Assembly (NCBI RefSeq): GCF_900460065.1
Contig: NZ_UAVD01000048.1
Span: 21,602 to 85,601, forward strand
Origin: Streptomyces griseus
GTDB lineage: Bacteria > Actinomycetota > Actinomycetes > Streptomycetales > Streptomycetaceae
DNA: 64,000 nucleotides
Direction of reading: 5' to 3'
The notes under the pieces were generated by a model that did no database searches, was not told the DNA's origin, and worked only from the letters and a program-made list of their open reading frames with translations. Shown here piece after piece: positions 26,113 to 35,346 of this stretch (position 1 is the stretch's first letter; every line of letters starts with the position of its first letter). A program made the position numbers and the translations under genes.

Positions 26113-29100
26113 TCAGCCTCGCGGCTTCTCGCGCATCTCGTACGTCGCGATGACGTCGTCGATCTTGATGTCGTTGAAGTTTCCGAGGTTGATACCGCCC
26201 TCGAAGCCTTCGCGGATCTCGGTGACGTCGTCCTTGAAGCGGCGCAGACCGGAGATGTTGAGGTTCTCCGCGATGACCTTGCCATCGCGCAGCAGGCGCG
26301 CCTTGGTGTTGCGCTTGACCTCGCCGGAGCGGACCAGCACACCGGCGATGTTGCCCAGCTTGGACGAGCGGAAGATCTCGCGGATCTCCGCCGTGCCGAG
26401 CTCGACCTCTTCGTACTCCGGCTTGAGCAGACCCTTGAGGGCCGCTTCGATCTCCTCGATCGCCTGGTAGATGACCGAGTAGTACCGGACGTCCACGCCT
26501 TCGCGCTCGGCCATCTGCTCGGCACGCCCCGCGGCGCGCACGTTGAAGCCGATCACGATGGCGTCGGAGCCGGTCGCCAGGTTGATGTCCGACTCGGTGA
26601 CCGCACCCACACCGCGGTGCAGGATCCGGATGTCGACCTCTTCGCCGACGTCGAGCTGGAGCAGCGAGGACTCGAGAGCCTCCACCGAACCGGACGCGTC
26701 GCCCTTGATGATGAGGTTGAGCTCCTGGACCAGACCGGCCTTGAGCGCCTCGTCCAGGTTCTCCAGGGAGAACCGGACGCCCTTGCGGGCGAAGTTGGCG
26801 TTGCGCTCACGGGCGGCACGCTTCTCGGCGATCTGACGGGCCGTACGGTCCTCGTCGACCACCAGGAGGTTGTCGCCGGCGCCCGGGACGTTGGTGAGAC
26901 CGAGCACCAGGACGGGGGTCGAGGGACCCGCTTCCTGGACGTTCTGACCGTTGTCGTCGAGCATGGCGCGGACTCGGCCGTAGGCGTCGCCCACGACCAC
27001 CGTGTCACCGATGCGCAGCGTTCCGCGCTGGACCAGGACGGTCGAGACGGCGCCGCGACCGCGGTCGAGGTGGGACTCGATCGCGATGCCCTGCGCGTCC
27101 TGCTCCGGGTTGGCCCGCAGGTCGAGCGAGGCGTCGGCGGTGAGGACGACGGCCTCCAGGAGCGCCTCGATGTTGAGGCCCTGCTTGGCGGAGATGTCGA
27201 CGAACATGGTGTCGCCGCCGTACTCCTCGGCCACCAGACCGAACTCGGTGAGCTGACCGCGCACCTTGGTCGGGTCGGCGCCCTCGACGTCGATCTTGTT
27301 GACCGCGACCACGATCGGCACCTCGGCCGCCTTGGCGTGGTTCAGCGCCTCGATCGTCTGGGGCATCACACCGTCGTTGGCCGCCACCACGAGGATCGCG
27401 ATGTCGGTCGACTTCGCACCACGGGCACGCATGGCGGTGAACGCCTCGTGACCCGGGGTGTCGATGAAGGTGATCTTGCGGTCCTCGCCGTTGACCTCGG
27501 AGGAGACCTGGTAGGCACCGATGTGCTGCGTGATGCCGCCGGCCTCGCCCGCGACCACGTTGGTCTTGCGGATCGCGTCCAGCAGTCGGGTCTTACCGTG
27601 GTCGACGTGACCCATGACGGTCACGACCGGCGGACGCGAGACCAGAGCCTCTTCGCCGCCCTCGTCCTCGCCGAACTCGATGTCGAAGGACTCGAGCAGC
27701 TCGCGGTCCTCCTCCTCGGGGCTGACGATCTCCAGGACGTAGTTCATCTCCTCGGCGAGAAGCCGGAGCGTCTCGTCGGAAACGGACTGCGTGGCGGTGA
27801 CCATCTCGCCGAGGTTCATCATGACGGCGACGAGCGACGCCGGGTTGGCGTTGATCTTCTCCGCGAAGTCGGTGAGCGAGGCGCCGCGCGACAGCCGGAC
27901 GGCCTGTCCGTTGCCGCGAGGCAGCATGACGCCGCCGACCGACGGGGCCTGCATGGCCTCGTACTCCTGGCGCCTCTGCCGCTTCGACTTGCGGCCACGA
28001 CGCGCCGGACCGCCGGGACGGCCGAACGCACCCTGCGTGCCACCGCGGCCACCGGGGCCGCCGGGACGGCCACCGAAGCCGGGACGACCGCCGAAGCCGC
28101 CGCCGCCACCGGGACGACCGGCACCGCCACCGCCACCGGGACCGGCCGGACGGCCGGCGAAGCCGCCGCCACCGCCGCCACCGGGACGACCCGCGAAGCC
28201 GCCGCCACCGGGACGACCGCCGCCACCGGCGCCGGGACGACCGCCGCCACCGGGACCGCGGCCACCGCCGCCGGGACCGGGACGCGGGCCGGCAGCGGGA
28301 CGCTGCGGCATCATGCCCGGGTTCGGGCGGTTACCGGCGGGACCGCCGCCGGGACGCGGAGCCTGCGGACGGGGCATGCCGCCCGGAGTAGGACGGGCAC
28401 CGCCCTGACCCTGGCCGCCCTGGGGGCGCGGGGCGCCGCCGGGGCCGCTGCCCTGGGGACGCGGGGCGCCGGGGCGCTCCTGGCCGCCACCGGGGCGCGG
28501 GGCACCGCCGGGACGGGGCGCCGAGGGGCGCGCCATGCCGGTGGAACCGCCGGAGGTGAAGGGGTTGTTGCCCGGACGGGGACCGGCCGGACGGGCGCCG
28601 CCGGGGCGCGGGGCGCCCTGGCCCGCGGGACGCGCGGGGCGGTCGCCGCCACGCTCGCCACCACGGCCGCCGTCGCGCTGGCCACCGTCACGGCCGCCGT
28701 CGCGCTGACCGCCGGCCGGAGCCGGACGGGCGGGCGTGGGACGGGGACCCGGGGTGGCACCCGCGGGACGCGGGGCCTGGGGCTGCGGGGCAGCCGGCTG
28801 GGCCGGAGCCGGGGCCGAGAACTCGGCGGCCGGGACCGGGGTCACCGGGGCCGCCTTCGGCGCGGGCTTCGGGCCCGGACGGGGGCCCGCGGACGGCGCG
28901 GAGGGCGCCGCCGGGGTGCTGCTCGGGGCCTCGGCCGGCTTGGGTGCCGGTGCTCCGGGCTTCGGGGCAGCGGGACGTGCCGCAGCGGCCGGGGAGGGCG
29001 CTGCGGGCTTCGCGGGCGCCGCCTTGCGGGGCGCACCGGGCTTCGCAGCGGACTTGCCGGCGTTGCCGCCGGGCCCCTGCAGTGCGTCGGTCAACTTGCG

Positions 29101-29229
29101 TACAACCGGCGCCTCGATCGTCGAGGACGCCGAACGGACGAATTCACCGAGTTCTTGGAGCTTGGCCATGACGACCTTGCTCTCGACGCCGAACTCCTTG
29201 GCGAGTTCGTATACCCGGACCTTAGCCAC
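26113..29229 (-). CDS. infB: Translation initiation factor IF-2
   Basis: A 1,038-residue GTPase that brings initiator tRNA to the 30S subunit and promotes subunit joining. The N-terminal IF2_N module (VRVYELAKEFGVES) is followed by about 370 residues of Ala/Pro then Gly/Arg/Pro-rich low-complexity sequence with many GGGGF/GRPGG repeats, then a second IF2_N-type helix. The G domain starts near residue 540 with GHVDHGKTRLLDAI (G1), DTPGHEAF (G3) and NKID (G4). Domains II-IV complete the protein. GTG 29229 has AAGGAG 9 nt upstream. The size and the low-complexity arm are typical of Streptomyces IF-2. Confidence 0.97.
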   Translation of the reverse strand: MAKVRVYELAKEFGVESKVVMAKLQELGEFVRSASSTIEAPVVRKLTDALQGPGGNAGKSAAKPGAPRKAAPAKPAAPSPAAAARPAAPKPGAPAPKPAEAPSSTPAAPSAPSAGPRPGPKPAPKAAPVTPVPAAEFSAPAPAQPAAPQPQAPRPAGATPGPRPTPARPAPAGGQRDGGRDGGQRDGGRGGERGGDRPARPAGQGAPRPGGARPAGPRPGNNPFTSGGSTGMARPSAPRPGGAPRPGGGQERPGAPRPQGSGPGGAPRPQGGQGQGGARPTPGGMPRPQAPRPGGGPAGNRPNPGMMPQRPAAGPRPGPGGGGRGPGGGGRPGAGGGGRPGGGGFAGRPGGGGGGGFAGRPAGPGGGGGAGRPGGGGGFGGRPGFGGRPGGPGGRGGTQGAFGRPGGPARRGRKSKRQRRQEYEAMQAPSVGGVMLPRGNGQAVRLSRGASLTDFAEKINANPASLVAVMMNLGEMVTATQSVSDETLRLLAEEMNYVLEIVSPEEEDRELLESFDIEFGEDEGGEEALVSRPPVVTVMGHVDHGKTRLLDAIRKTNVVAGEAGGITQHIGAYQVSSEVNGEDRKITFIDTPGHEAFTAMRARGAKSTDIAILVVAANDGVMPQTIEALNHAKAAEVPIVVAVNKIDVEGADPTKVRGQLTEFGLVAEEYGGDTMFVDISAKQGLNIEALLEAVVLTADASLDLRANPEQDAQGIAIESHLDRGRGAVSTVLVQRGTLRIGDTVVVGDAYGRVRAMLDDNGQNVQEAGPSTPVLVLGLTNVPGAGDNLLVVDEDRTARQIAEKRAARERNANFARKGVRFSLENLDEALKAGLVQELNLIIKGDASGSVEALESSLLQLDVGEEVDIRILHRGVGAVTESDINLATGSDAIVIGFNVRAAGRAEQMAEREGVDVRYYSVIYQAIEEIEAALKGLLKPEYEEVELGTAEIREIFRSSKLGNIAGVLVRSGEVKRNTKARLLRDGKVIAENLNISGLRRFKDDVTEIREGFEGGINLGNFNDIKIDDVIATYEMREKPRG

Positions 29230-29378
29230 TTCGCTCCTTTTAGGTCCGGGTTACCGCCGGACCGTCGCTACTTCATGGGCGTACTCATCGCGTACTCATC
29301 GAGTGCTCATCGCAATCTCGACCTACTTCCAACTCGCGAGGTACCTGACCGCACGGGGACCCGTGCCGTTCACTTTTC

Positions 29379-29657
29379 TTACGGTGCAACCCGCTCGACA
29401 TACCGCGTCAGTGCCGCGGTGTCGAACGGCCCCTTGGCCTTGAAGGCCCGGGGGAACGCCCGGCGGCGGACCGCCAGGTCGAGACAGACAGAGACGGGGT
29501 GCACGTAAGCACCCCGGCCGGGCAGCGTACCGCGTGGATCAGGGGCGCAGGCGCCCTCGTCCACCACGATGCGCAGCAGCTCGCTCTTGGCCGCCCGCTC
29601 CCGGCATCCCACACAGGTTCGCTCTGGGCAAGCGCGGGCTTGCGTCCGGCCAGACAC
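29379..29657 (-). CDS. ylxR: YlxR family nucleic-acid-binding protein
   Basis: A 92-residue basic protein between nusA and infB, as in many bacteria. The family motif RTCVGCRERAAKSELLRIV lies at residues 13-31, and GRGAYVHPVSVCLDLAVRR follows. YlxR (DUF448) has an RNA-binding-like fold and has been linked to transcription or RNase P regulation. The start is GTG 29657 with GGGAGG upstream. It is 113 bp from nusA and 149 bp from infB and is probably cotranscribed. Confidence 0.93.
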   Translation of the reverse strand: MSGRTQARACPERTCVGCRERAAKSELLRIVVDEGACAPDPRGTLPGRGAYVHPVSVCLDLAVRRRAFPRAFKAKGPFDTAALTRYVERVAP

Positions 29658-29770
29658 GGTTAAGTCTACCTCCCCGTACCGACCTCGCCGCTTTGGGGCA
29701 AAAATCGAACGGATGTTGTCGTGATCTCAGCGGCGTACCCCTCAGATCTATTCCCTGGAGCCGCTCCGGG

Positions 29771-30811
29771 TCAACGCCTTTCCGAGCGCTCCCTGGCCCG
29801 CTCGGCCCGCTCGCGGTCGGCGTTCTCGCGCTCCTCGTCCGTCTCGGTGTCGGGGCGGATGTCGATGCGCCAGCCGGTGAGGCGGGCGGCGAGGCGGGCG
29901 TTCTGGCCCTCCTTGCCGATCGCCAGCGACAGCTGGTAGTCCGGCACGGTGACGCGGGCGGAGCGGGCGCCGAGGTCGACGACCTCGACCTTGCTCACCC
30001 GGGCGGGCGAGAGGGCGTTGGCGACCATCTCCGCGGGGTCCTCGGACCAGTCCACGATGTCGATCTTCTCGCCGTGCAGCTCCGCCATGACGTTGCGCAC
30101 ACGGCTGCCCATCGGGCCGATGCAGGCGCCCTTGGGGTTCAGCCCGGCCCGGGTGGAGCGTACGGCGATCTTGGTGCGGTGGCCGGCCTCGCGGGCGATG
30201 GCCTCGATGACCACGGAACCGTCCGCGATCTCCGGGACCTCCAGCGCGAACAGCTTCTTCACCAGGTTCGGATGGGTGCGCGAGAGCGTCACCGACGGGC
30301 CGCGGACGCCCTTGGCGACCCGTACGACATACGTACGAAGGCGCAGGCCGTGCACGTACTCCTCGCCCGGGACCTGCTCCTGGACCGGCAGCATGGCCTC
30401 CATCTTGCCGATGTCGACGAGGACGTTCTTGGGGTCCTTGCCCTGCTGGACGACGCCCGTGACGACATCGCCCTCGTGCCCGGCGTACTCGCCGAAGGTC
30501 TTGTCGTCCTCGGCGTCGCGCAGCCGCTGCAGGATGACCTGCTTGGCGGTCGTCGCGGCGATCCGGCCGAATCCGGACGGGGTGTCGTCGAACTCCTTGG
30601 GCTCCTGGCCCTCTTCGAGGTCGGCCGGGTCCTCCTTGGCCCACACCGTGACGTGGCCGTTCGCGTCGAGCTCCACGCGGGCCCGGCGGTGGCTGCCGTC
30701 GGTGCGGTGGTACGCGATGAGGAGGGCCGACTCGATCGCCCCGACGAGCACGTCGAAGGGGATCTCCTTGTCCTGCGCCAAGCCCTTCAGAAGCTTCACA
30801 TCGATGTCCAC
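29771..30811 (-). CDS. nusA: Transcription termination/antitermination protein NusA
   Basis: A 346-residue RNA polymerase-binding factor modulating pausing, termination and antitermination. The N-terminal polymerase-binding domain (DIDVKLLKGLAQDKEIPFD onward, about 1-120) is followed by S1 (VTGVVQQG... ) and two KH domains, with GACIGPMGSRVRNVMAEL and SLAIGKEGQNARLAARLTGW as KH hallmarks. There are no C-terminal acidic repeats, the normal state in Actinobacteria; the tail is Arg/Glu-rich. GTG 30811 lies 2 bp after the rimP stop. Confidence 0.96.
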   Translation of the reverse strand: MDIDVKLLKGLAQDKEIPFDVLVGAIESALLIAYHRTDGSHRRARVELDANGHVTVWAKEDPADLEEGQEPKEFDDTPSGFGRIAATTAKQVILQRLRDAEDDKTFGEYAGHEGDVVTGVVQQGKDPKNVLVDIGKMEAMLPVQEQVPGEEYVHGLRLRTYVVRVAKGVRGPSVTLSRTHPNLVKKLFALEVPEIADGSVVIEAIAREAGHRTKIAVRSTRAGLNPKGACIGPMGSRVRNVMAELHGEKIDIVDWSEDPAEMVANALSPARVSKVEVVDLGARSARVTVPDYQLSLAIGKEGQNARLAARLTGWRIDIRPDTETDEERENADRERAERARERSERR

Positions 30812-30813
30812 GG

Positions 30814-31317
30814 CTACGCCTCCTCTTCCTTCTTGTCCTTGCGGTTGAATTCGATCTCCACGCGCGCCCTGGCGATCTCGTCGAAGGCGAGGCGGCGGGC
30901 GGTGGGCTTGCGGCCCTTGACGCCGGGCACTTCGAGGTCGAGCCCCTCCTCGTCGACGGCGAGGATGCGGGCGACCAGCTCGCCGGAGCCGTCGCCGGCC
31001 AGGTGGAATCTGGCCAGCCGGCCGGTGGCGCGTACGTAGTGGCGGTGCTCGGTCAGCGGGCGGTCCGCGCCGGGGGAGCTGACTTCGAGGACGTACTCGC
31101 CCTCGCCCATCGCGTCGGTCTCGTCCAGCTTCTCGGAGATCGCGCGGCTCAGCTCCGCACAGGCGTCCAGCTCCACGCCTTCCTCGGAGTCCACGATGAT
31201 CCGCAGCACTCCCCGTCGGCCGGCCCGGGACACCTCGATCTCCTCGAGGTCCAGCTGCTGGGCGCTGACGAGCGGTTCCAGCAGCCCGCGCAGCCTCTCG
31301 CTCTGGGTGGTGCTCAT
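30814..31317 (-). CDS. rimP: Ribosome maturation factor RimP
   Basis: A 167-residue protein needed for 30S subunit assembly. The N-terminal alpha/beta domain contains LLEPLVSAQQLDLEEIEV and VDSEEGVELDACAELSRAI; the EVSSPGADRPLTEHRHY motif marks the junction with the C-terminal SH3-like domain, and the last residues are Lys/Glu-rich. ATG 31317 is preceded by AGGAG. It is the first gene of the rimP-nusA-ylxR-infB operon and is divergent from the lipoprotein gene. Confidence 0.95.
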   Translation of the reverse strand: MSTTQSERLRGLLEPLVSAQQLDLEEIEVSRAGRRGVLRIIVDSEEGVELDACAELSRAISEKLDETDAMGEGEYVLEVSSPGADRPLTEHRHYVRATGRLARFHLAGDGSGELVARILAVDEEGLDLEVPGVKGRKPTARRLAFDEIARARVEIEFNRKDKKEEEA

Positions 31318-31493
31318 CCGGGTGACTCCTCGGCCGCGTGTGCTGTTGTGGGGATCGTCGTGCGTCAGGTCAAAGGGTATCCGGTCGCCAGGGGTGTTGC
31401 CGTCCGCCTGCCGCTCGGCCGCGGGTACGCTCGCCTGCGGTGATCACATCAGGACAGATCCTGTCAGGACCGGTCCAGGCCCGAAGGAGAAAC

Positions 31494-32033
31494 GTGCGGC
31501 GCACGGGGACGACGCGCAGGGGGGCGCTCACCGCTACGGGAGCCCTCGCCCTGGGTGCGGTGCTGACCGGCTGCGGGGGCGGCGACGAGGAGGCGAACGG
31601 CGGGAAGCCCGCGCACTCCGGCGCGCGGGCCGCCGCCGCCAGGACCGGAAAGGCCGTGCGCGAGAAGGCGGCGCGTGACGGCGCCCTCCTGCTCGCCCGG
31701 TACGAGCTGGTGGCGAAGGCGCATCCGGCGACGGCGGCGGGCCTGGCTCCCCTGCGGGCCGCCGTGCGGGAGCACGGCAAGGCGCTGGCGCCGCCGCGCG
31801 CGAAGGGCGGTCCGAGGGCCGACGCCCCTCCGGCCGCGCCCGGCCCGGTGTCCGCCGACCCGAAGGCCGCGGTGCGGGAGCTGGCCGCCGACGAGCGCCG
31901 CCGGGCCGACGCCTACGCCGAGGCGCTGCTGAACGTCGAGCCGGAGCTGGCCCGGCTGCTGGCCTCGGTGGCCGGGGCCGCGGCGGCGCACGCCTACCTG
32001 CTGACCGAACTGGCCGAGGAGACAGCCGCATGA
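31494..32033 (+). CDS. Predicted lipoprotein, Ala-rich helical
   Basis: A 179-residue secreted lipoprotein. GTG 31494 follows AAGGAG. Residues 1-27 form a signal peptide with RR and the lipobox LTGC (Cys at about residue 24). After a Gly/Asp/Glu linker the protein is mostly Ala/Arg/Leu helix in two blocks separated by a Pro-rich turn; the helical spacing with conserved Glu/His positions recalls the ferritin-like fold of the next gene product. The stop overlaps the start of that gene (ATGA). The function is unknown; the pair probably acts together at the membrane. Confidence 0.82.
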   Translation: MRRTGTTRRGALTATGALALGAVLTGCGGGDEEANGGKPAHSGARAAAARTGKAVREKAARDGALLLARYELVAKAHPATAAGLAPLRAAVREHGKALAPPRAKGGPRADAPPAAPGPVSADPKAAVRELAADERRRADAYAEALLNVEPELARLLASVAGAAAAHAYLLTELAEETAA

Positions 32034-32548
32034 GCACCCGATCCGTCCGGCCGTCCGAGGAGGACGCCGAGACCCCCGAGCTGACCGCCGTCCAGGCGGC
32101 CTTGGCCGCCGAGCACGCCGCGGTGTACGGCTACGGGCTGCTCGGCGGCCGGCTCGACGGGAAGCGGGGCGGCGAGGCCCGCGCGGCGTACGACGGGCAC
32201 CGGGCCCGCCGGGACGCGCTGGCGCGCTCCGTGCGGGACCTGGGCGGGAGGTCGGTGGCCTCGGACGCCGCGTACGCCCTGCCGTTCGCCGTCGCGGACG
32301 CCTCGTCGGCGGTACGGCTGGCCGCGGTGCTGGAGGACCGGATCGCGGGCGCGTACGCCGATCTCGTACGGGCCGCCGAGGGCGCTCGCCGCAAGGAGGC
32401 CGCGGGCGCGCTGCGCGAGGCCGCGGTGCGGTCGGCCCGCTGGCGGGGCGGCAACGTAGCCTTTCCGGGGCTCGCGGAGCGGGCCGCCGGTGCGGACCCG
32501 GACGCGACGGGCCCGGTGGAGGCCGCCGGCGCGGACGGCGCGCGCTGA
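32030..32548 (+). CDS. Ferritin-like domain protein (DUF4439)
   Basis: A 172-residue cytosolic protein. TAVQAALAAEHAAVYGYGLLGG and the later DGHRARRDAL and EDRIAGAYADLVRAA segments give the helices of the DUF4439 ferritin-like family, with Glu/His at positions where metal ligands lie in ferritins. Metal binding is not proven. It is translationally coupled to the upstream lipoprotein gene and 49 bp upstream of the kinase-like gene. The role is unknown; oxidative or metal stress is a guess from the fold. Confidence 0.8.
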   Translation: MSTRSVRPSEEDAETPELTAVQAALAAEHAAVYGYGLLGGRLDGKRGGEARAAYDGHRARRDALARSVRDLGGRSVASDAAYALPFAVADASSAVRLAAVLEDRIAGAYADLVRAAEGARRKEAAGALREAAVRSARWRGGNVAFPGLAERAAGADPDATGPVEAAGADGAR

Positions 32549-32597
32549 CACGAGGAGGCGTGCCGTCACGAAGAACCGGAAAGGGAACACACGACGT

Positions 32598-33512
32598 ATG
32601 GGTTGCGAACCGCCGCAGCGCCTGGTGCGCGCGCTCGGTGAGATGTACGGGGACGACGCGGCGGCCGACTGGCTGGACGCGCTCCCCGCGCTGACCGAGC
32701 GGGCGCTCGCCGCCGATGGCGGCCTCACCGTGGAGCGGGTCGCCGCCCCCGGCGGGCGCAGCTCCCTGGTGGTCCTGGTCCGGCGGGCCGACGGGACCCC
32801 GGCGGCGCTGAAGCTCGCCCCGCCGGTCGCCGGTCCGGAGCTGGAGCGGGCGGCGCTGGAGCACTGGAACGGCTGGGGCGCGGTGAAGCCGCTGGACGCG
32901 CCGGAGCTCGACGCGTCCGGTGCGCTGCTGCTGGAACGGCTGCACCACGAGGTGTCGCTGCGCTCCCTGCCGGAGGCCAAGGCCCTGCTGGAGGCGGCGG
33001 GCACGCTGCGGCGGCTGTGGGTGGAGCCGCCGGCCGGGCACGCCTTCGAGAGCGTGACCGCGCGGACCGATCGGCAGAGCGCCGGGATGCGGACGGCCGC
33101 CGAGGCCGATCCGGAGCTCGCGCCGCTGGTGGACGCGGCGCTCGCGGCGCGCGCGGAGCTGGTGGAGGGGGCGCCCGAACTCCTGCTGCTGCACGGCAAC
33201 TTCCGGCAGAGCAAGGTGCTCTCCGGCGAGCGCGCGCCGTGGCTGACCGTGGGACCGGAACCGCTGGTGGGCGAGCGGGCCTACGACCTGGCGCGGCTGG
33301 TGCGGGACCGGGTGGAGGATCTGATCGCCTCCCCCGGCGGCCCGGTGACGGCCCGGCGGCGGGTCAAGAGGCTGGCGGAGTCGCTGGAGGTGGAGCAGGC
33401 GCGGTTGCACGCCTGGACGCTGTTCCGGGCGGTCGAGTCGGGCACCCGCGCGCTGGCCGAGGGGCGGCGGCAGATGGGCGAGGTCAACCTGGAGTTCGCG
33501 GGCTGGCTGTAG
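32598..33512 (+). CDS. Aminoglycoside/hydroxyurea phosphotransferase-like protein, probably inactive
   Basis: A 304-residue member of the APH(6)/hydroxyurea kinase family, which normally phosphorylates small hydroxylated antibiotics. The N-lobe has the GRSSLVVLVRRADGTPAALKL nucleotide-binding region and the C-lobe has the Brenner-like loop LLLHGNFRQSKVL (about 196-208). Here the catalytic Asp of HGD is Asn201, and the metal-binding Asp of the xDP motif is Gly219 in TVGPEP. Loss of both argues against kinase activity. ATG 32598 is the only plausible start; its ribosome site is weak. It shares the direction and probably the transcript of the lipoprotein and ferritin-like genes and ends at a bidirectional terminator. 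Confidence 0.78.
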   Translation: MGCEPPQRLVRALGEMYGDDAAADWLDALPALTERALAADGGLTVERVAAPGGRSSLVVLVRRADGTPAALKLAPPVAGPELERAALEHWNGWGAVKPLDAPELDASGALLLERLHHEVSLRSLPEAKALLEAAGTLRRLWVEPPAGHAFESVTARTDRQSAGMRTAAEADPELAPLVDAALAARAELVEGAPELLLLHGNFRQSKVLSGERAPWLTVGPEPLVGERAYDLARLVRDRVEDLIASPGGPVTARRRVKRLAESLEVEQARLHAWTLFRAVESGTRALAEGRRQMGEVNLEFAGWL

Positions 33513-33526
33513 CCCCGCCCCGTACG

Positions 33527-33564
33527 GCGAAGGCCCCCGCGCGGCCTCGCGCGGGGGCCTTCGC
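33527..33564. terminator. Bidirectional terminator between the kinase-like gene and proS
   Basis: A perfect 17-bp G/C-rich inverted repeat (33527-33543, 33548-33564) with a GCCT loop sits between convergent genes. It serves both strands. Confidence 0.9.
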
Positions 33565-33573
33565 GGCGACGGG

Positions 33574-35277
33574 TCAGGCCAGGTCGGCCGTCAGACGGGC
33601 GATCGCCTCGTCGACGGTCAGTTCCTCGCGCTCGCCGGTGCGGCGGTCCTTGAGCTCCAGGACGCCGTCGGCGGAGCGGCGGCCGGCGACGAGGATCTTG
33701 GGCACGCCGATCAGCTCGGAGTCGGTGAACTTCACGCCGGGCGAGACGCCGGGGCGGTCGTCGACCAGGACCCGCAGGCCCGCCGCGTTGAGCTTCTCCG
33801 AGACGTCGAGGGCCAGCTCGGTCTGGAGGGCCTTGCCCGCGGCGACGACGTGGACGTCGGCCGGGGCGATCTCGCGGGGCCAGCACAGGCCCTTGTCGTC
33901 GGCGGTCTGCTCGGTGAGGGCGGCCACGGCGCGGGAGACGCCGATGCCGTACGAGCCCATCGTGACGCGGACGGGCTTGCCCTGCTGGCCCAGCACGTCG
34001 AGCTGGAAGGTGTCGGCGTACTTGCGGCCGAGCTGGAAGATGTGGCCGATCTCGATGGCGCGGTCCAGGACGAGGCCGGTGCCGCACTTCGGGCAGGGGT
34101 CGCCCTCCTCGACGACGACGACGTCGAGGTACTCGTCGACCTCGAAGTCGCGGCCCGCGACGACGTTCCTCGCGTGCTTGCCCTCCTTGTTGGCGCCCGT
34201 GATCCAGGAGGTGCCGGGGGCGACGCGGGGGTCGGCGAGGTAGCGGACCTTCTCCAGGCCCTGGGGGCCGACGTAACCGCGTACGAGGTCGTCGCGGCCG
34301 ACGAAGTCCTCGGCGGTGACCAGCTCGACGACGGCGGGGGCCAGGTGCTCGCCCAGCTTGCCGAGGTCGACCTCGCGGTGGCCGGGGACGCCGACGGCGA
34401 CGATCTCCCCGTCCACCTTGACCAGCAGGTTCTTCAGGGTGGCGGAGGCGGGGACGCCGAGGTGCGCGGCGAGGGTCTCGATGGTCGGGGTGTCGGGGGT
34501 GTCCAGCTCCTCGACCGCGCCGTGCGCCGAGCCGTCGACCGGGGCGAGCGCGAAGGTCACGGCCTCGGTGTTGGCGGCGTAGTCGCAGTTCGGGCAGTCG
34601 GCGAAGGTGTCCTCACCGGCGGCCGCGGGGGCCAGGAACTCCTCGGAGGCGGAGCCGCCCATCGCGCCGGAGACGGCGGAGACGATGCGGTGGTCCAGGC
34701 CGAGCCGCTCGAAGATCTTGATGTACGCGGCCCGGTGCAGGGCGTAGGAGTGCGCGAGGCCCTCGTCGGTGGTGTCGAAGCTGTACGAGTCCTTCATCTG
34801 GAACTCGCGGCCGCGGAGCACGCCGGAGCGGGGGCGGGCCTCGTCGCGGTACTTCGTCTGGATCTGGTAGAGCATCACCGGCAGGTCCTTGTAGGACGTG
34901 CACTGGTCCTTGACGGTCTGGGTGAAGATCTCCTCGTGGGTGGGGCCGAGGAGGTAGTCGCCGCCCTTGCGGTCCTTGAGGCGGAAGAGCAGGTCGCCGT
35001 ACTCCTCCCAGCGGCCGGACGCCTCGTAGGGCTCCTTGGGCAGCAGGGCGGGGAGCAGGACCTCCTGGGCGCCGATGGCGTCCATCTCCTCGCGGACGAC
35101 GTTGGAGATGTTGTCCAGGACCTTCTTGCCGAGCGGCAGCCAGGACCAGATGCCGGCCGCGTTGCGGCGTACGTATCCGGCGCGGACCAGCAGCTTGTGG
35201 CTGAGCGTCTCGGCGTCCGCCGGGTCGTCGCGCAGTGTCTTGACCATCAATCGGGACATGCGCTGGACCTGGGCCAT
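33574..35277 (-). CDS. proS: Prolyl-tRNA synthetase, bacterial type with editing domain
   Basis: A 567-residue class II synthetase. Motif 2 (YRDEARPRSGVLRGREFQMKDSYSFD, near residues 142-167) and motif 3 (GSYGIGVSRAVAAL) are present, and the insertion between them carries the YbaK-like Ala-tRNA(Pro) editing domain with GVPGHREVDLGKLG. A CPNCDYAANTE segment precedes it and a CPKCG pair follows it. The anticodon-binding domain closes the protein. ATG 35277 has AGGAG 6 nt upstream. It is the translational housekeeping ProRS. Confidence 0.97.
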   Translation of the reverse strand: MAQVQRMSRLMVKTLRDDPADAETLSHKLLVRAGYVRRNAAGIWSWLPLGKKVLDNISNVVREEMDAIGAQEVLLPALLPKEPYEASGRWEEYGDLLFRLKDRKGGDYLLGPTHEEIFTQTVKDQCTSYKDLPVMLYQIQTKYRDEARPRSGVLRGREFQMKDSYSFDTTDEGLAHSYALHRAAYIKIFERLGLDHRIVSAVSGAMGGSASEEFLAPAAAGEDTFADCPNCDYAANTEAVTFALAPVDGSAHGAVEELDTPDTPTIETLAAHLGVPASATLKNLLVKVDGEIVAVGVPGHREVDLGKLGEHLAPAVVELVTAEDFVGRDDLVRGYVGPQGLEKVRYLADPRVAPGTSWITGANKEGKHARNVVAGRDFEVDEYLDVVVVEEGDPCPKCGTGLVLDRAIEIGHIFQLGRKYADTFQLDVLGQQGKPVRVTMGSYGIGVSRAVAALTEQTADDKGLCWPREIAPADVHVVAAGKALQTELALDVSEKLNAAGLRVLVDDRPGVSPGVKFTDSELIGVPKILVAGRRSADGVLELKDRRTGEREELTVDEAIARLTADLA

Positions 35278-35346
35278 GATGAACTCCTGCTCGCAAGGGT
35301 GGTGAGCCCGAGGTTAGCCGGGCGGTGCGGGCTGGCGGAAATCCAT

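Noticed and set aside
28020..28420. Dense short repeats of CCGCCGCCACCGGGACG type
   Set aside because: They encode the Gly/Arg/Pro-rich arm of IF-2 in frame and are explained by that coding sequence.
26617..29508. A 963-codon plus-strand open frame opposite infB
   Set aside because: It is a Gly/Thr/Arg-rich antisense reading of the IF-2 gene with no recognisable domain.
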